Assembly (NCBI GenBank): GCA_017470995.1
Contig: JAFUXI010000034.1
Location: 1-64,000 of the forward strand
DNA length: 64,000 nucleotides
From: Spirochaetales bacterium
GTDB taxonomy: Bacteria > Spirochaetota > Spirochaetia > Sphaerochaetales > Sphaerochaetaceae
Direction: 5' to 3'
Positions within the stretch are counted from its first letter, which is position 1, and the number at the start of each line of letters is the position of its first letter. The position numbers and the translations under genes were made by a program. Positions 49,709 to 57,916 of this stretch are shown one piece after another. The notes beneath the pieces were generated by a model. The model was given only the letters and a program-made list of their open reading frames with translations. It did not search any database and was not told the origin of the DNA.

Positions 49709-51475
49709 ATGGCTTACGAAGTTACCGCTACCAGGAAAAGACCACAGAGATTCGAGGATCTCGTCGGTCAGGAATTCGTCGTCTCAACACTTAGAAACGC
49801 CATAGAACAGGGCCGCATCGCCCATGCCTATCTGTTCAGCGGTCCGCGGGGTGTCGGAAAGACCACCAGCGCAAGGCTTCTTGCAAAGGCCCTCAACTGC
49901 GTTCACGGCCCCACGGCCGAGCCATGCGACGAATGCGACAACTGCCGCGGGATTGCAAAGGGCAGCAGCCTTGACGTCATAGAGATAGACGGAGCCAGCA
50001 ACACCGGAGTCAACGATGTGCGCGTGATAAAGGAAGAGGTCATGTTCCCGCCAACCTCCTCGCGCTACAAGATCTACATAATCGACGAAGTCCACATGCT
50101 CAGCCAGAGCGCCTTCAATGCACTTCTCAAAACCATAGAGGAGCCGCCGGAGTACGTGGTCTTCATCTTTGCCACAACAGAGACCCAGAAGGTCCCGGCA
50201 ACCATCCGGAGCCGCTGCCAGCAATTCAACTTCCAGCTCATCCCTCTTGAAACCATAAAAGGCCTTCTTGAGCAGGCAGCTTCCGAGATGGGCATAGAGG
50301 CCGATTCCGACGCACTCTTCTGGATTGCAAAGGAAGCTACAGGCTCCATGAGAGACGCCTACACCCTGTTCGATCAGGTAGTCGCATTCTCCAACGGCAA
50401 GATCACGCTTGCGCAGATTCGCGAAAAGCTCGGACTTGTGGGAATCGACCGCATAAACGATATCATGAAAGATGTCCTGGCAAAGAACCAGAGCTCCTCT
50501 TTGGATAAGGTCCATGCGCTTCTTGCCCGCGGAGTCAGCATCGAGCAGATCATCAAGGACTTCTCCGACTATTTCCGCTCCCTGCTTCTCATCAAAAAGG
50601 GCGTCAGAAGCGAGAACGTCCTGGGAGAACAGGTCCAGAGCTTCCCTGCAGAGATCCAGAATGCATTCAATGAGGAGCAGCTCGAGGCTGCTCTGGATAT
50701 GTTCCTCAACCTCTACCGGGACATCAGATACTCGCTGAATCCCCGTTTCGAGCTGGAACTGGCGATGTCCAAGCTCTCCAAACTGCGCTATGTGGCTTCA
50801 ACCGCCAGCATCATAGAGCAGCTTGCAAGACTCAAGAACGATCTCATCAACGGTACGATTTCCCCTCTGAATCCTATCCTGGCAGACCAGAAAACGGTTC
50901 AGCCGGAAGCTCCTTCTGCTCCTGCGCCACAACCTGCAGCACAGCCCGAGGTTGCTGAAAAAGAAGAGAAACCGACCCCTGCTCCGGAGCCGGTCAAAGA
51001 AGAACCCGAAGCTCCCAAGACCGAGCTTACGCTCGAGGCCCTGAAGGATATCCTTCCTGTCGGAACAAAGGAAGTCAGAAACACTGATGATGGCCTGGTT
51101 TTGGTGTTTGATGATAGATTTTACCACAAGATGGCCATTAGAAGCCTTGAAGAGACAAAAGAGAAAGTCAGCAAAAAAGCCGGATACGAGGTAAACGTCA
51201 TATCCAGCTATTCAGAGTCGAAGGCTGAAATCCCAGTCCAGGAAGCACCTCCCGCTGTAAAGGAAGAGCCGATCGAAACCCCGGCGGAACCCGAGCCTGC
51301 TGCACAGGCTCCCGCAGAAGAGCCGGAACAGGAAACCGTGGAGAATGCATCCGAAGCAGAAGTCCCGGAGGACACTGCGGAGCTTACCTCGGCTCCGATT
51401 TCCAAGATGAACGATGAGCAGAAGAACCTCATAAGCGATATTCTTCTCTGCTTCGACGGAAGGGAGGAACGCTGA
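49709..51475 (+). CDS. dnaX: DNA polymerase III subunit gamma/tau
   Basis: The 588-residue clamp-loader ATPase has Walker A GPRGVGKTTSARLL (about 45-52), a four-Cys zinc site, Walker B DEVHMLS, and sensor TIRSRCQQF. Domain III follows, then a Pro/Glu/Ala-rich tail (about 395-560) resembling the tau linker. There is no ribosome site; a -10 element lies directly upstream. It is followed by ybaB (TGATG overlap) and recR. This dnaX-ybaB-recR order is conserved in many bacteria. Confidence 0.96.
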   Translation: MAYEVTATRKRPQRFEDLVGQEFVVSTLRNAIEQGRIAHAYLFSGPRGVGKTTSARLLAKALNCVHGPTAEPCDECDNCRGIAKGSSLDVIEIDGASNTGVNDVRVIKEEVMFPPTSSRYKIYIIDEVHMLSQSAFNALLKTIEEPPEYVVFIFATTETQKVPATIRSRCQQFNFQLIPLETIKGLLEQAASEMGIEADSDALFWIAKEATGSMRDAYTLFDQVVAFSNGKITLAQIREKLGLVGIDRINDIMKDVLAKNQSSSLDKVHALLARGVSIEQIIKDFSDYFRSLLLIKKGVRSENVLGEQVQSFPAEIQNAFNEEQLEAALDMFLNLYRDIRYSLNPRFELELAMSKLSKLRYVASTASIIEQLARLKNDLINGTISPLNPILADQKTVQPEAPSAPAPQPAAQPEVAEKEEKPTPAPEPVKEEPEAPKTELTLEALKDILPVGTKEVRNTDDGLVLVFDDRFYHKMAIRSLEETKEKVSKKAGYEVNVISSYSESKAEIPVQEAPPAVKEEPIETPAEPEPAAQAPAEEPEQETVENASEAEVPEDTAELTSAPISKMNDEQKNLISDILLCFDGREER

Positions 51476-51777
51476 TGAATCCTTTTGAACTGTTCAAGAA
51501 CATGAACGAGATAAAGAGCCAGGCCGAGGCCATGAAGGCAAAGATAGCCACCATTCGCTGCACGGGCTATGCCGGCGGCAATATGGTTCAGGCCGTTGCA
51601 AACGGCAACATGGAAATAGAAAGCATTACAATCGATCCCGAGTTTGCCAAGGCGGAGAATGCTCAGCTTCTGGAAGTCATGGTGACCAGTGCGGTCAATA
51701 CCGCAATCAAAAACGTTAAGGACCGCATTCAGGAGGAAGCCGGGCAGACAATGGCCCAGTACGGACTTGGACTATGA
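51475..51777 (+). CDS. ybaB: YbaB/EbfC nucleoid-associated protein
   Basis: The 100-residue DNA-binding protein shows the family pattern: FELFKNMNEIKSQAEAM helix, GYAGGNMVQAVANGNMEIESI sheet, and a C-terminal amphipathic helix. Homologues bind DNA as dimers and affect nucleoid structure and gene expression. It overlaps dnaX by one base and recR by four, giving a tightly coupled operon. Confidence 0.94.
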   Translation: MNPFELFKNMNEIKSQAEAMKAKIATIRCTGYAGGNMVQAVANGNMEIESITIDPEFAKAENAQLLEVMVTSAVNTAIKNVKDRIQEEAGQTMAQYGLGL

Positions 51778-52364
51778 CAGCACTTGAAAATCTCTCGAAA
51801 CTTCTTTCCCGCCTCCCCGGGGTGGGACCCAAGAGCGCATCGCGCATCGCCTTCTCCCTGATCAACACATCAAAGGACTACAACGAGCTTCTTGCCAAGA
51901 GCATTGCGGAAATCAAGGACCGGATCCGCCCCTGTTCAATCTGCGGATCATTCTCGGAAACCGAAATCTGCCCGGTATGCTCGGATGCAATGAGGGACAG
52001 GACCCAGCTCTGCATCGTGGAGCAGCCGCAGGATGTGATTACAATCCAGGCAAGCGGCGCATACAACGGGCTGTTCCATGTTCTGGGCGGTGCAATCAAT
52101 CCGCTCAACGGCGTGGGACCGGAGAACCTCAGCTTTGACAAACTGATCCAGAGAATCAACGAGGGATCTTTCAAGGAAATCATAATTGCCACAAACCCCA
52201 CGGAAGAAGGTGACACCACAGCCCTCTATATCCGGCACATACTGAAGGACCGCGAAGGCCTGTCCCTCACGCGCCTGGCCTCGGGCTTGCCCATCGGCGG
52301 AGATCTGGAATATGCGGACAGGACAACACTGACACGCTCTTTCCGCGGCCGCATACAGTTCTGA
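51774..52364 (+). CDS. recR: recombination mediator RecR
   Basis: The 196-residue protein acts with RecF/RecO in RecA loading at gaps. It has the helix-hairpin-helix LSRLPGVGPKSASRIAF, a four-Cys zinc finger (CSICG...CPVC), and a Toprim domain starting LCIVEQPQDV. The C-terminal region ends LTRSFRGRI. The start overlaps ybaB by four bases (ATGA). Confidence 0.96.
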   Translation: MTALENLSKLLSRLPGVGPKSASRIAFSLINTSKDYNELLAKSIAEIKDRIRPCSICGSFSETEICPVCSDAMRDRTQLCIVEQPQDVITIQASGAYNGLFHVLGGAINPLNGVGPENLSFDKLIQRINEGSFKEIIIATNPTEEGDTTALYIRHILKDREGLSLTRLASGLPIGGDLEYADRTTLTRSFRGRIQF

Positions 52365-52384
52365 CATCGTCGGTATGGTTCTGT

Positions 52385-53191
52385 TTATTTGATATTGCGT
52401 TCCCTGCAGATTGACTCGTAGGCTTCCTGAACTTCCCGGAACCGCTTTGTGGCGTACTCCTTGAATTCGTCCGCCATGCCCTTTGCAGCTATGGTATCGG
52501 GGTGGTATTCGAGAATCAGCTTGCGGTAGGCCTTCTTGATTTCGGCTTCGGTGGCGCTTTCCGTAAGACCCAATGTCGCATAGGCCTTGGATGAGCCCTT
52601 TACGTTGTATTTGCGGCGGATACTGTCGTGGATGGACTCCGGGATGCGGAAGGCGCGAACGGCATAGTCTATCAGACGCTCCTCGTTGGAAGACATCCTT
52701 CCGTCCACCATGGCCACGCGATAGAAGATATCCACCATCAGATTGAGAATCTGCGGCGTACCTCTGAAGTTCTCGTAGAACTGGTCGGCAAGGTTCTCGA
52801 ATGTGGAGTTCTGGTTAAGAGCCTGCTCGAATATGCTCTGGGCATACTGGTAGCTCTGACCGGAGAGGCTCAGGTCGTTGACCATGAATTCATTGACCTT
52901 GCGTCTGGCGCCGTCGGAAACCTGACCGTCTGCCGAAGCCAGCTTGGCAAGCATCGAGAATGCGCCGACAAAGAAGACCATCTGGGACCTGTTGTAGCCG
53001 GTATTGAAGAAATAGTAGCGATCCGAATCGCCGAAACGGCGGCTGTAGCCCTGCTCGCCAGAGCCTTCCCCGTTCTGCAGGTCGTTACTCTTGTCGATCA
53101 TGTGGCCGAAGACTGCACCCGCAATCATTCCCAAAGGACCACCGAGAAAAAAACCTATTGTGCCGCCGAGTATTTTACCGAACCAGGACAT
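52385..53191 (-). CDS. djlA: DjlA-like co-chaperone: TerB domain plus J domain
   Basis: The 268-residue protein has a Gly-rich hydrophobic N-terminus (FGKILGGTIGFFLGGPLGMIA) like that of DjlA. A TerB-type helical domain follows (about 70-190, with FSMLAKLASADGQVS and VAMVDGRMSSNEERLI). A C-terminal J domain with the HPD motif (EYHPDT near 238) recruits DnaK. It is coupled to the glycosidase gene by TAATG. In E. coli DjlA is an inner-membrane DnaK co-chaperone. The same role at the membrane is likely here. Confidence 0.85.
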   Translation of the reverse strand: MSWFGKILGGTIGFFLGGPLGMIAGAVFGHMIDKSNDLQNGEGSGEQGYSRRFGDSDRYYFFNTGYNRSQMVFFVGAFSMLAKLASADGQVSDGARRKVNEFMVNDLSLSGQSYQYAQSIFEQALNQNSTFENLADQFYENFRGTPQILNLMVDIFYRVAMVDGRMSSNEERLIDYAVRAFRIPESIHDSIRRKYNVKGSSKAYATLGLTESATEAEIKKAYRKLILEYHPDTIAAKGMADEFKEYATKRFREVQEAYESICRERNIK

Positions 53192-54609
53192 TACAGTTTG
53201 TCAATGAGCATGGAGCACTTGCCGCTTGGAATCGGCAGTGTCTTTTTCTTCTTTTCATCGAGAATCTCGATTGTGAAATAGTAGAGCTTCTCGCTCTCCA
53301 GGCGGATTTCCCAACCTCTGGTATTCTTGTTGCTCAGGATTGTTATCAGATTGCGCTTGAGGGAAAGCTTCTCGATTCCCATGACCTCGAGATTCGGAAC
53401 GGTCCAGTCTACGGTCTTTCTTGGAAGCGAAACATTGAGACCGATGATGTCCTCGATCATCAGGGTGATGGTCACAAGGCATGCCTGCGGCAGAAAACGC
53501 TTTCTGGGGAACTCTCCGTCGGAAGCGGGTACGCCTTCCCTGTTCGGAAGATAGGCTTCCCAGACATCACCGGGCTTGTCCCCTTCCGGATGAAGGGTAT
53601 CGAGGATGAAATACATGTGTCTGATGGCACACTCGCGGGCAAAGACATACTCTCCGTACTTCTCAAGTCCCTTGACTACGGCATAGACATTGGAAGGCAC
53701 GACAGCCGAGCAATAGCCTTCGGCGTTTTCCTTGTAGCAGTCGGAATCTGCGCTGACGCTCGGGAACGGATTGTCCGTACCGAAATACTGCGGATCCTTG
53801 AGGTACTCGATCATGAACGAGGCTCGCTCGTCGTTGGGGATCTCTGCCAGCATGGTCCAGTATGCACCGATGATCTTCAGCGGGATACGGTTCTCCGATT
53901 TGTCGAGATCATAGTAGAATTTGGTCTCCGGATCCCACATCAGGTTATTGATTCTGGTCTTGAGCGAGAAGTAGAGTCTCTTGTATTTGAAGCTCAGTTC
54001 CTTGTCGTTGAGGATGTCTCCGATCTCCGAGAGATAGAAGGCATTTAGAGCAACGACGGTGTTGAAATCAACCGGATAGCAGACGTTTTCCCTCGGGATA
54101 TTGCCTGTCAGGCAGGCAGATGCCGGGACGGAGAACAGCACGTTTTCTTTCTGGAAGGTGTCTTTCAGCCAAGTGAAGTAGTTCTCCAGAACGGGCACGA
54201 TATCCTTCAGGCGCTTCTTGTTTCCGATTTTATGGTAGAACAGATATTCGACATAGGCGAACATCGGGAAGGTCACTCCCTCCGGATTGTCTTCGGAGAC
54301 GACTACGCTTCCGTCCTCGACGCTGTAATCACAGCGGATGGCTCCGTTCTCCTCCTGCTTGGAGTAGAAGAAGTCGATCATGTCGAACGGGGAATATGTC
54401 TGGTTACTGTAGTTCAAAAAGAGAGCGGAAAGACAACAATTGAACAGATTGATGGTCTTCTGGTCTGCATAGGAAACGTAATTGCCGGCAAAGCCGTTCT
54501 GCTCCGTCCCCTGCTTCCAGTATTCATCAATCCAGACCCAGGATCTGTCATAGAGGTCTACGAAATCCTGATCATAGAAATGTACCGATGGAATTGAATC
54601 GCGGTTCAT
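53191..54609 (-). CDS. six-hairpin (trehalase/GH63-like) glycosidase, cytoplasmic
   Basis: The 472-residue protein has an alpha/alpha-barrel pattern of repeated helices with aromatic-rich loops, and the diagnostic GDVWEAYLPNREGVPASDGEF segment near the catalytic end of GH37/GH63-type enzymes. It also has NTVVALNAFYLSEIGDIL and IGAYWTMLAEIP. A C-terminal beta-sandwich of about 80 residues follows. There is no signal peptide. The ATG at 54609 has GGGAG six bases upstream; an earlier frame start lies within the leader hairpin. The exact glycosidic bond is unknown. Pairing with a co-chaperone gene may simply be operon history. Confidence 0.6.
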   Translation of the reverse strand: MNRDSIPSVHFYDQDFVDLYDRSWVWIDEYWKQGTEQNGFAGNYVSYADQKTINLFNCCLSALFLNYSNQTYSPFDMIDFFYSKQEENGAIRCDYSVEDGSVVVSEDNPEGVTFPMFAYVEYLFYHKIGNKKRLKDIVPVLENYFTWLKDTFQKENVLFSVPASACLTGNIPRENVCYPVDFNTVVALNAFYLSEIGDILNDKELSFKYKRLYFSLKTRINNLMWDPETKFYYDLDKSENRIPLKIIGAYWTMLAEIPNDERASFMIEYLKDPQYFGTDNPFPSVSADSDCYKENAEGYCSAVVPSNVYAVVKGLEKYGEYVFARECAIRHMYFILDTLHPEGDKPGDVWEAYLPNREGVPASDGEFPRKRFLPQACLVTITLMIEDIIGLNVSLPRKTVDWTVPNLEVMGIEKLSLKRNLITILSNKNTRGWEIRLESEKLYYFTIEILDEKKKKTLPIPSGKCSMLIDKL

Positions 54610-54628
54610 TAGTGCTCCCAAAAAAAAC

Positions 54629-54656
54629 CCCAATATCATACGATACCGATATTGGG
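54629..54656 (-). promoter_or_regulatory. terminator-like hairpin at the 5' end of the glycosidase mRNA
   Basis: CCCAATATC pairs perfectly with GATATTGGG around a 10-base loop, followed on the minus strand by a T8 run and then the GGGAG ribosome site. It lies between the promoter at 54664-54692 and the ATG, so it is not at a gene end. It may be an attenuator or a 5' stabilising stem. Confidence 0.6.
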
Positions 54657-54663
54657 TGTTGTT

Positions 54664-54692
54664 ATCATACTACAGATTTTAGAAAACGTCAA
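54664..54692 (-). promoter_or_regulatory. sigma-70 promoter for the glycosidase/djlA pair
   Basis: Minus-strand TTGACG (54687-54692), a 17-base spacer and TATGAT (54664-54669). The transcript should begin near 54657, the first base of the hairpin. Confidence 0.65.
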
Positions 54693-54784
54693 AGTTTTTT
54701 GTAAAATTATTTAGTACTATTGGATTTGTGCGCTTGCGGTTTTCTTGAAACAGCTTTGAAACAGACAAAACGGGCCTTTCAGGA

Positions 54785-54813
54785 TTGTTAGTCGAGGCCA
54801 AACCAATTACAAT
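54785..54813 (+). promoter_or_regulatory. sigma-70 promoter for ygiQ
   Basis: TTGTTA (54785-54790), a 17-base spacer and TACAAT (54808-54813), seven bases before the ATG at 54821. A leaderless transcript is predicted. Confidence 0.5.
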
Positions 54814-54820
54814 CTCATGT

Positions 54821-56674
54821 ATGCAGAACGCTTCGGAAAAACTGTTTCTTCCCATCTCCAGATCCGATATGCAGCAACGAGGATGGAATGAACTGGACAT
54901 CCTGTTTGTCTCGGGTGATGCCTATGTTGATCACCCTTCTTTTGCCGCCGCCCTTCTGGGAAGGCTTCTGGAGCATGCAGGCTACCGCGTGGGGATCCTG
55001 GCGCAGCCGGACTGGCGAAGCGCAGAGTCATTCAAGGCCATGGGCAAGCCGCGGCTGTGCACGATGATTGCCGGCGGAAACATAGATTCCATGGTTGCCC
55101 ACTATACCAGCACAAGAAAGAAACGGAGCGAGGACTATTATTCTCCGGACGGCAAGGCGGGATACAGACCAGACAGGCCGACGATCGTGTACAGCAACCT
55201 TGCAAGGCAGGCTTTCCCCGGAGTGCCCGTTATCATCGGAGGCCTGGAAGCCTCTCTCAGACGCCTTGCACACTACGACTACTGGCAGGATCTTGTGAAG
55301 AAATCCATCCTCCTGGACTCTAAGGCCGACCTTCTGGTCTTCGGAATGGGAGAACTGCAGGTACTGGAAATCGCACGGAGACTCAAGGAAGGAATACCCG
55401 TTAGGGAAATCAGGGACATCCCCGGCACCTGCTACAGCGTAGCTGAAAAAGAGCGTTCGGAAATAGGACCGTTCGAAGTCATCGAACTTCCCTCCTTCGA
55501 GGAGGTTTCCCTGCGGGACAAAGCCTCCAACAAGCCTGATCCAAAAGGACAGAAGGCCTATGCAAAAGCCTTCAACCTTCAGCTGCTGCACGAGAACCCA
55601 TTTGAAAAACGATGTCTCATACAGTCATGCAATGGAAGAATTGTTGTTCAGAACCCTCCGGTTAGGCCATTAACTGAAGCAGAGTTCGATTCCATTTATG
55701 AGCTTCCCTTCCAAAGACTCTGCCACCCGATATATGACAAGGACGGCGGAATTCCAGCAATCAAGGAAGTCCAGTTCTCCATCACCAGCAACCGCGGTTG
55801 TTTCGGGGGCTGCTCGTTCTGCGCGATCACGAATCATCAGGGCCGCATCATCCAGACCAGAAGCACCGCATCACTTGTAAAGGAAGCAAAGCTGCTTACA
55901 AAGCACAGGGACTTCAAGGGCTACATCAACGACCTCGGCGGACCGACCGCGAACTTCCAGTGCCCCGCATGCGAGAAGCAGCTGAAGACCGGACCGTGTG
56001 CGCACAGGCAGTGTCTGTTTCCAGAGCCCTGCCCCAACGTCCGCGATTCGCACAGGATTTACCTTGAAAAACTTGCAGCCGTGGCCGCCGTCCCCGGAGT
56101 TAAGAAGGTTTTCATCAGAAGCGGCATCCGCTTCGATTACCTGATGCTCTGCACGGACGAGAAAACCCGCTCTCTCTTTCTGCAGAAGCTTGTGGAGAAC
56201 CACGTCAGCGGACAGCTGAAGGTTGCCCCGGAGCATATCTGCGATGAAGTGCTTTACTGCATGGGAAAGAGTCCCGTGGAAGTCTATGACAGATTCAGGG
56301 AGACTTACTTCGAAGAGAACTGCAGGCAGGGCAAGAAGCAGTTCATCATCCCCTACCTGATTGCGGCACATCCGGGCTCAACGCTTGAAAGTGCAATAGA
56401 GCTTGCCCTCTACCTGAAGAAGAACGGCTTTGTCCCTGACCAGGTACAGGAGTTCTACCCCACTCCGTCCACGGTATCCACCACAATGTATTACACAGGT
56501 CTGGACCCCCGTCCCGGAGAGAACTTCCGTGAGGTCTATATCCCACGGGGAAGGGATGCCAATCTCCAGAGAGCATTGCTGCAGTTCAACAAAAGCGAAA
56601 ACCGTCCCCTGGTGCTCGAAGCGCTGAAGAAGGCAGGACGGACAGACCTTGCAAAGGTTCTTTTGCACAAGTAG
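54821..56674 (+). CDS. ygiQ: YgiQ-family radical SAM protein
   Basis: The 617-residue protein has an N-terminal cobalamin-binding-like domain (LDILFVSGDAYVDHPSF) followed by a radical SAM barrel. The iron-sulfur cysteines are Cys327, Cys331 and Cys334 (C-x3-C-x2-C, RGCFGGCSFC). A Cys-rich segment with CPAC, CAHRQC and CPN follows. The C-terminal GLDPRPGENFREVYIPRG block is typical of the family. Its physiological reaction is not established. The start at 54821 is chosen over an in-frame TTG at 54785 that falls inside the predicted -35 box. Confidence 0.93.
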   Translation: MQNASEKLFLPISRSDMQQRGWNELDILFVSGDAYVDHPSFAAALLGRLLEHAGYRVGILAQPDWRSAESFKAMGKPRLCTMIAGGNIDSMVAHYTSTRKKRSEDYYSPDGKAGYRPDRPTIVYSNLARQAFPGVPVIIGGLEASLRRLAHYDYWQDLVKKSILLDSKADLLVFGMGELQVLEIARRLKEGIPVREIRDIPGTCYSVAEKERSEIGPFEVIELPSFEEVSLRDKASNKPDPKGQKAYAKAFNLQLLHENPFEKRCLIQSCNGRIVVQNPPVRPLTEAEFDSIYELPFQRLCHPIYDKDGGIPAIKEVQFSITSNRGCFGGCSFCAITNHQGRIIQTRSTASLVKEAKLLTKHRDFKGYINDLGGPTANFQCPACEKQLKTGPCAHRQCLFPEPCPNVRDSHRIYLEKLAAVAAVPGVKKVFIRSGIRFDYLMLCTDEKTRSLFLQKLVENHVSGQLKVAPEHICDEVLYCMGKSPVEVYDRFRETYFEENCRQGKKQFIIPYLIAAHPGSTLESAIELALYLKKNGFVPDQVQEFYPTPSTVSTTMYYTGLDPRPGENFREVYIPRGRDANLQRALLQFNKSENRPLVLEALKKAGRTDLAKVLLHK

Positions 56675-56684
56675 ACTAAGAACC

Positions 56685-57869
56685 ATGAAAGCCGATTGCA
56701 AGAAAAGATTGATAATCAATGCAACTCTGGTGTCTGCAGGAACAGTCAGAGACCGGAGCGGACTGTTCATCAACGAGGACGGACGCATAGCAGATGTCTT
56801 CAATATGGCCGATTTCGACAGATCAAAATACGGTGAATGCGAGACTCTGGATGCAAACGGCCGTCTGGTAACTCCTGGCCTGATTGATACCCACATCCAT
56901 GGTATAGGCGGATTCGGCCCGGATGACTGTACAATGCAGAGCGCCCTAGGAATGTCCGAGAAACTTGCTCAGTTCGGAGTAACGGGTTTCTTCCCCACCC
57001 TCTATGCCGGCAGTGCCGACAAGATGGAAAGGGAAACGAAGGAAGCCGTGAAGGCCATGGGAAAGGAAAGCGGAGCCAGAATCCTGGGAATAAACCTCGA
57101 AGGACCTTTTCTGAATCCGAAGAAATGCGGCGCCCAGGACCCCAAGGCCCTCATACAGCCCGATGCTTCAACGTTCCTGCGCCTCATCCAGGCAGGCGAA
57201 GGACATGTCAAGGCAATGACAATTGCTCCGGAGCTTCCCGGACTTGAGGAAATAACGAATCTTGCCGAGAAGCAGAAAGTCGTCCTTCTGATGGGGCACA
57301 CGGACGCAACTTACAATCAGGCGGTCAGGGGCATGAATTTGGGAATCCGACATGCAACCCATACCTTCAACGCAATGAGCCGTATGGACCACAAGAATCC
57401 GGGGGTCGCAGGCTGTGCGCTCTTCCATGACATTATGCATTGCGAACTGATTGCCGACGGAGTCCATGTCCACAGGGATCTGGTTTCATTCCTGATAAAG
57501 ACAAAACCGCAGGACAAGGTGGTTCTGATTACGGACAGCCTCAAGCCCACGGCACTCGGCCCCGGACACTACATTGCCAACGGAGATCCCGTTGTCCTCG
57601 GGGAAAGAGGCGCGTTCGTGATGGAGCGCGATCCGTCTGTCCTCTGCGGATCGGCCCTCACTCTGAATGCGGCAGTCAGAAATGTCGTCTGCTGGACAGG
57701 AGACAGGGCTCAGGCGGTCCGCATGGCAACCGAGAACCCTGCTGCGGTATACGGCTTCGGGGAAATCGGAGCATTGGCAAAGGGAAAACTGGCTGACATA
57801 GCGGTCTTCGATGAAGACTTCAATGCAACGGAAGTTTTTGTCTGCGGAAAGTTTGTTTATAAGAAATAA
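56685..57869 (+). CDS. nagA: N-acetylglucosamine-6-phosphate deacetylase
   Basis: The 394-residue amidohydrolase removes acetate from GlcNAc-6-phosphate in amino-sugar catabolism. It has the HxH metal site in DTHIHG, the metal Glu in NLEGPFLN, His in MGHTDAT and HATHTFNAM, and the catalytic Asp in ITDSLKPT. The start at 56685 is 10 bases after ygiQ; a frame opening at 56649 lies inside ygiQ. There is no nagB next to it. The GlcNAc supply may come from turnover of the cell wall or from host glycans. Confidence 0.92.
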   Translation: MKADCKKRLIINATLVSAGTVRDRSGLFINEDGRIADVFNMADFDRSKYGECETLDANGRLVTPGLIDTHIHGIGGFGPDDCTMQSALGMSEKLAQFGVTGFFPTLYAGSADKMERETKEAVKAMGKESGARILGINLEGPFLNPKKCGAQDPKALIQPDASTFLRLIQAGEGHVKAMTIAPELPGLEEITNLAEKQKVVLLMGHTDATYNQAVRGMNLGIRHATHTFNAMSRMDHKNPGVAGCALFHDIMHCELIADGVHVHRDLVSFLIKTKPQDKVVLITDSLKPTALGPGHYIANGDPVVLGERGAFVMERDPSVLCGSALTLNAAVRNVVCWTGDRAQAVRMATENPAAVYGFGEIGALAKGKLADIAVFDEDFNATEVFVCGKFVYKK

Positions 57870-57916
57870 TAGTGAAAAACTAGCAAAGTTATATAAAAAT
57901 TCTATAGGAGCAATAT

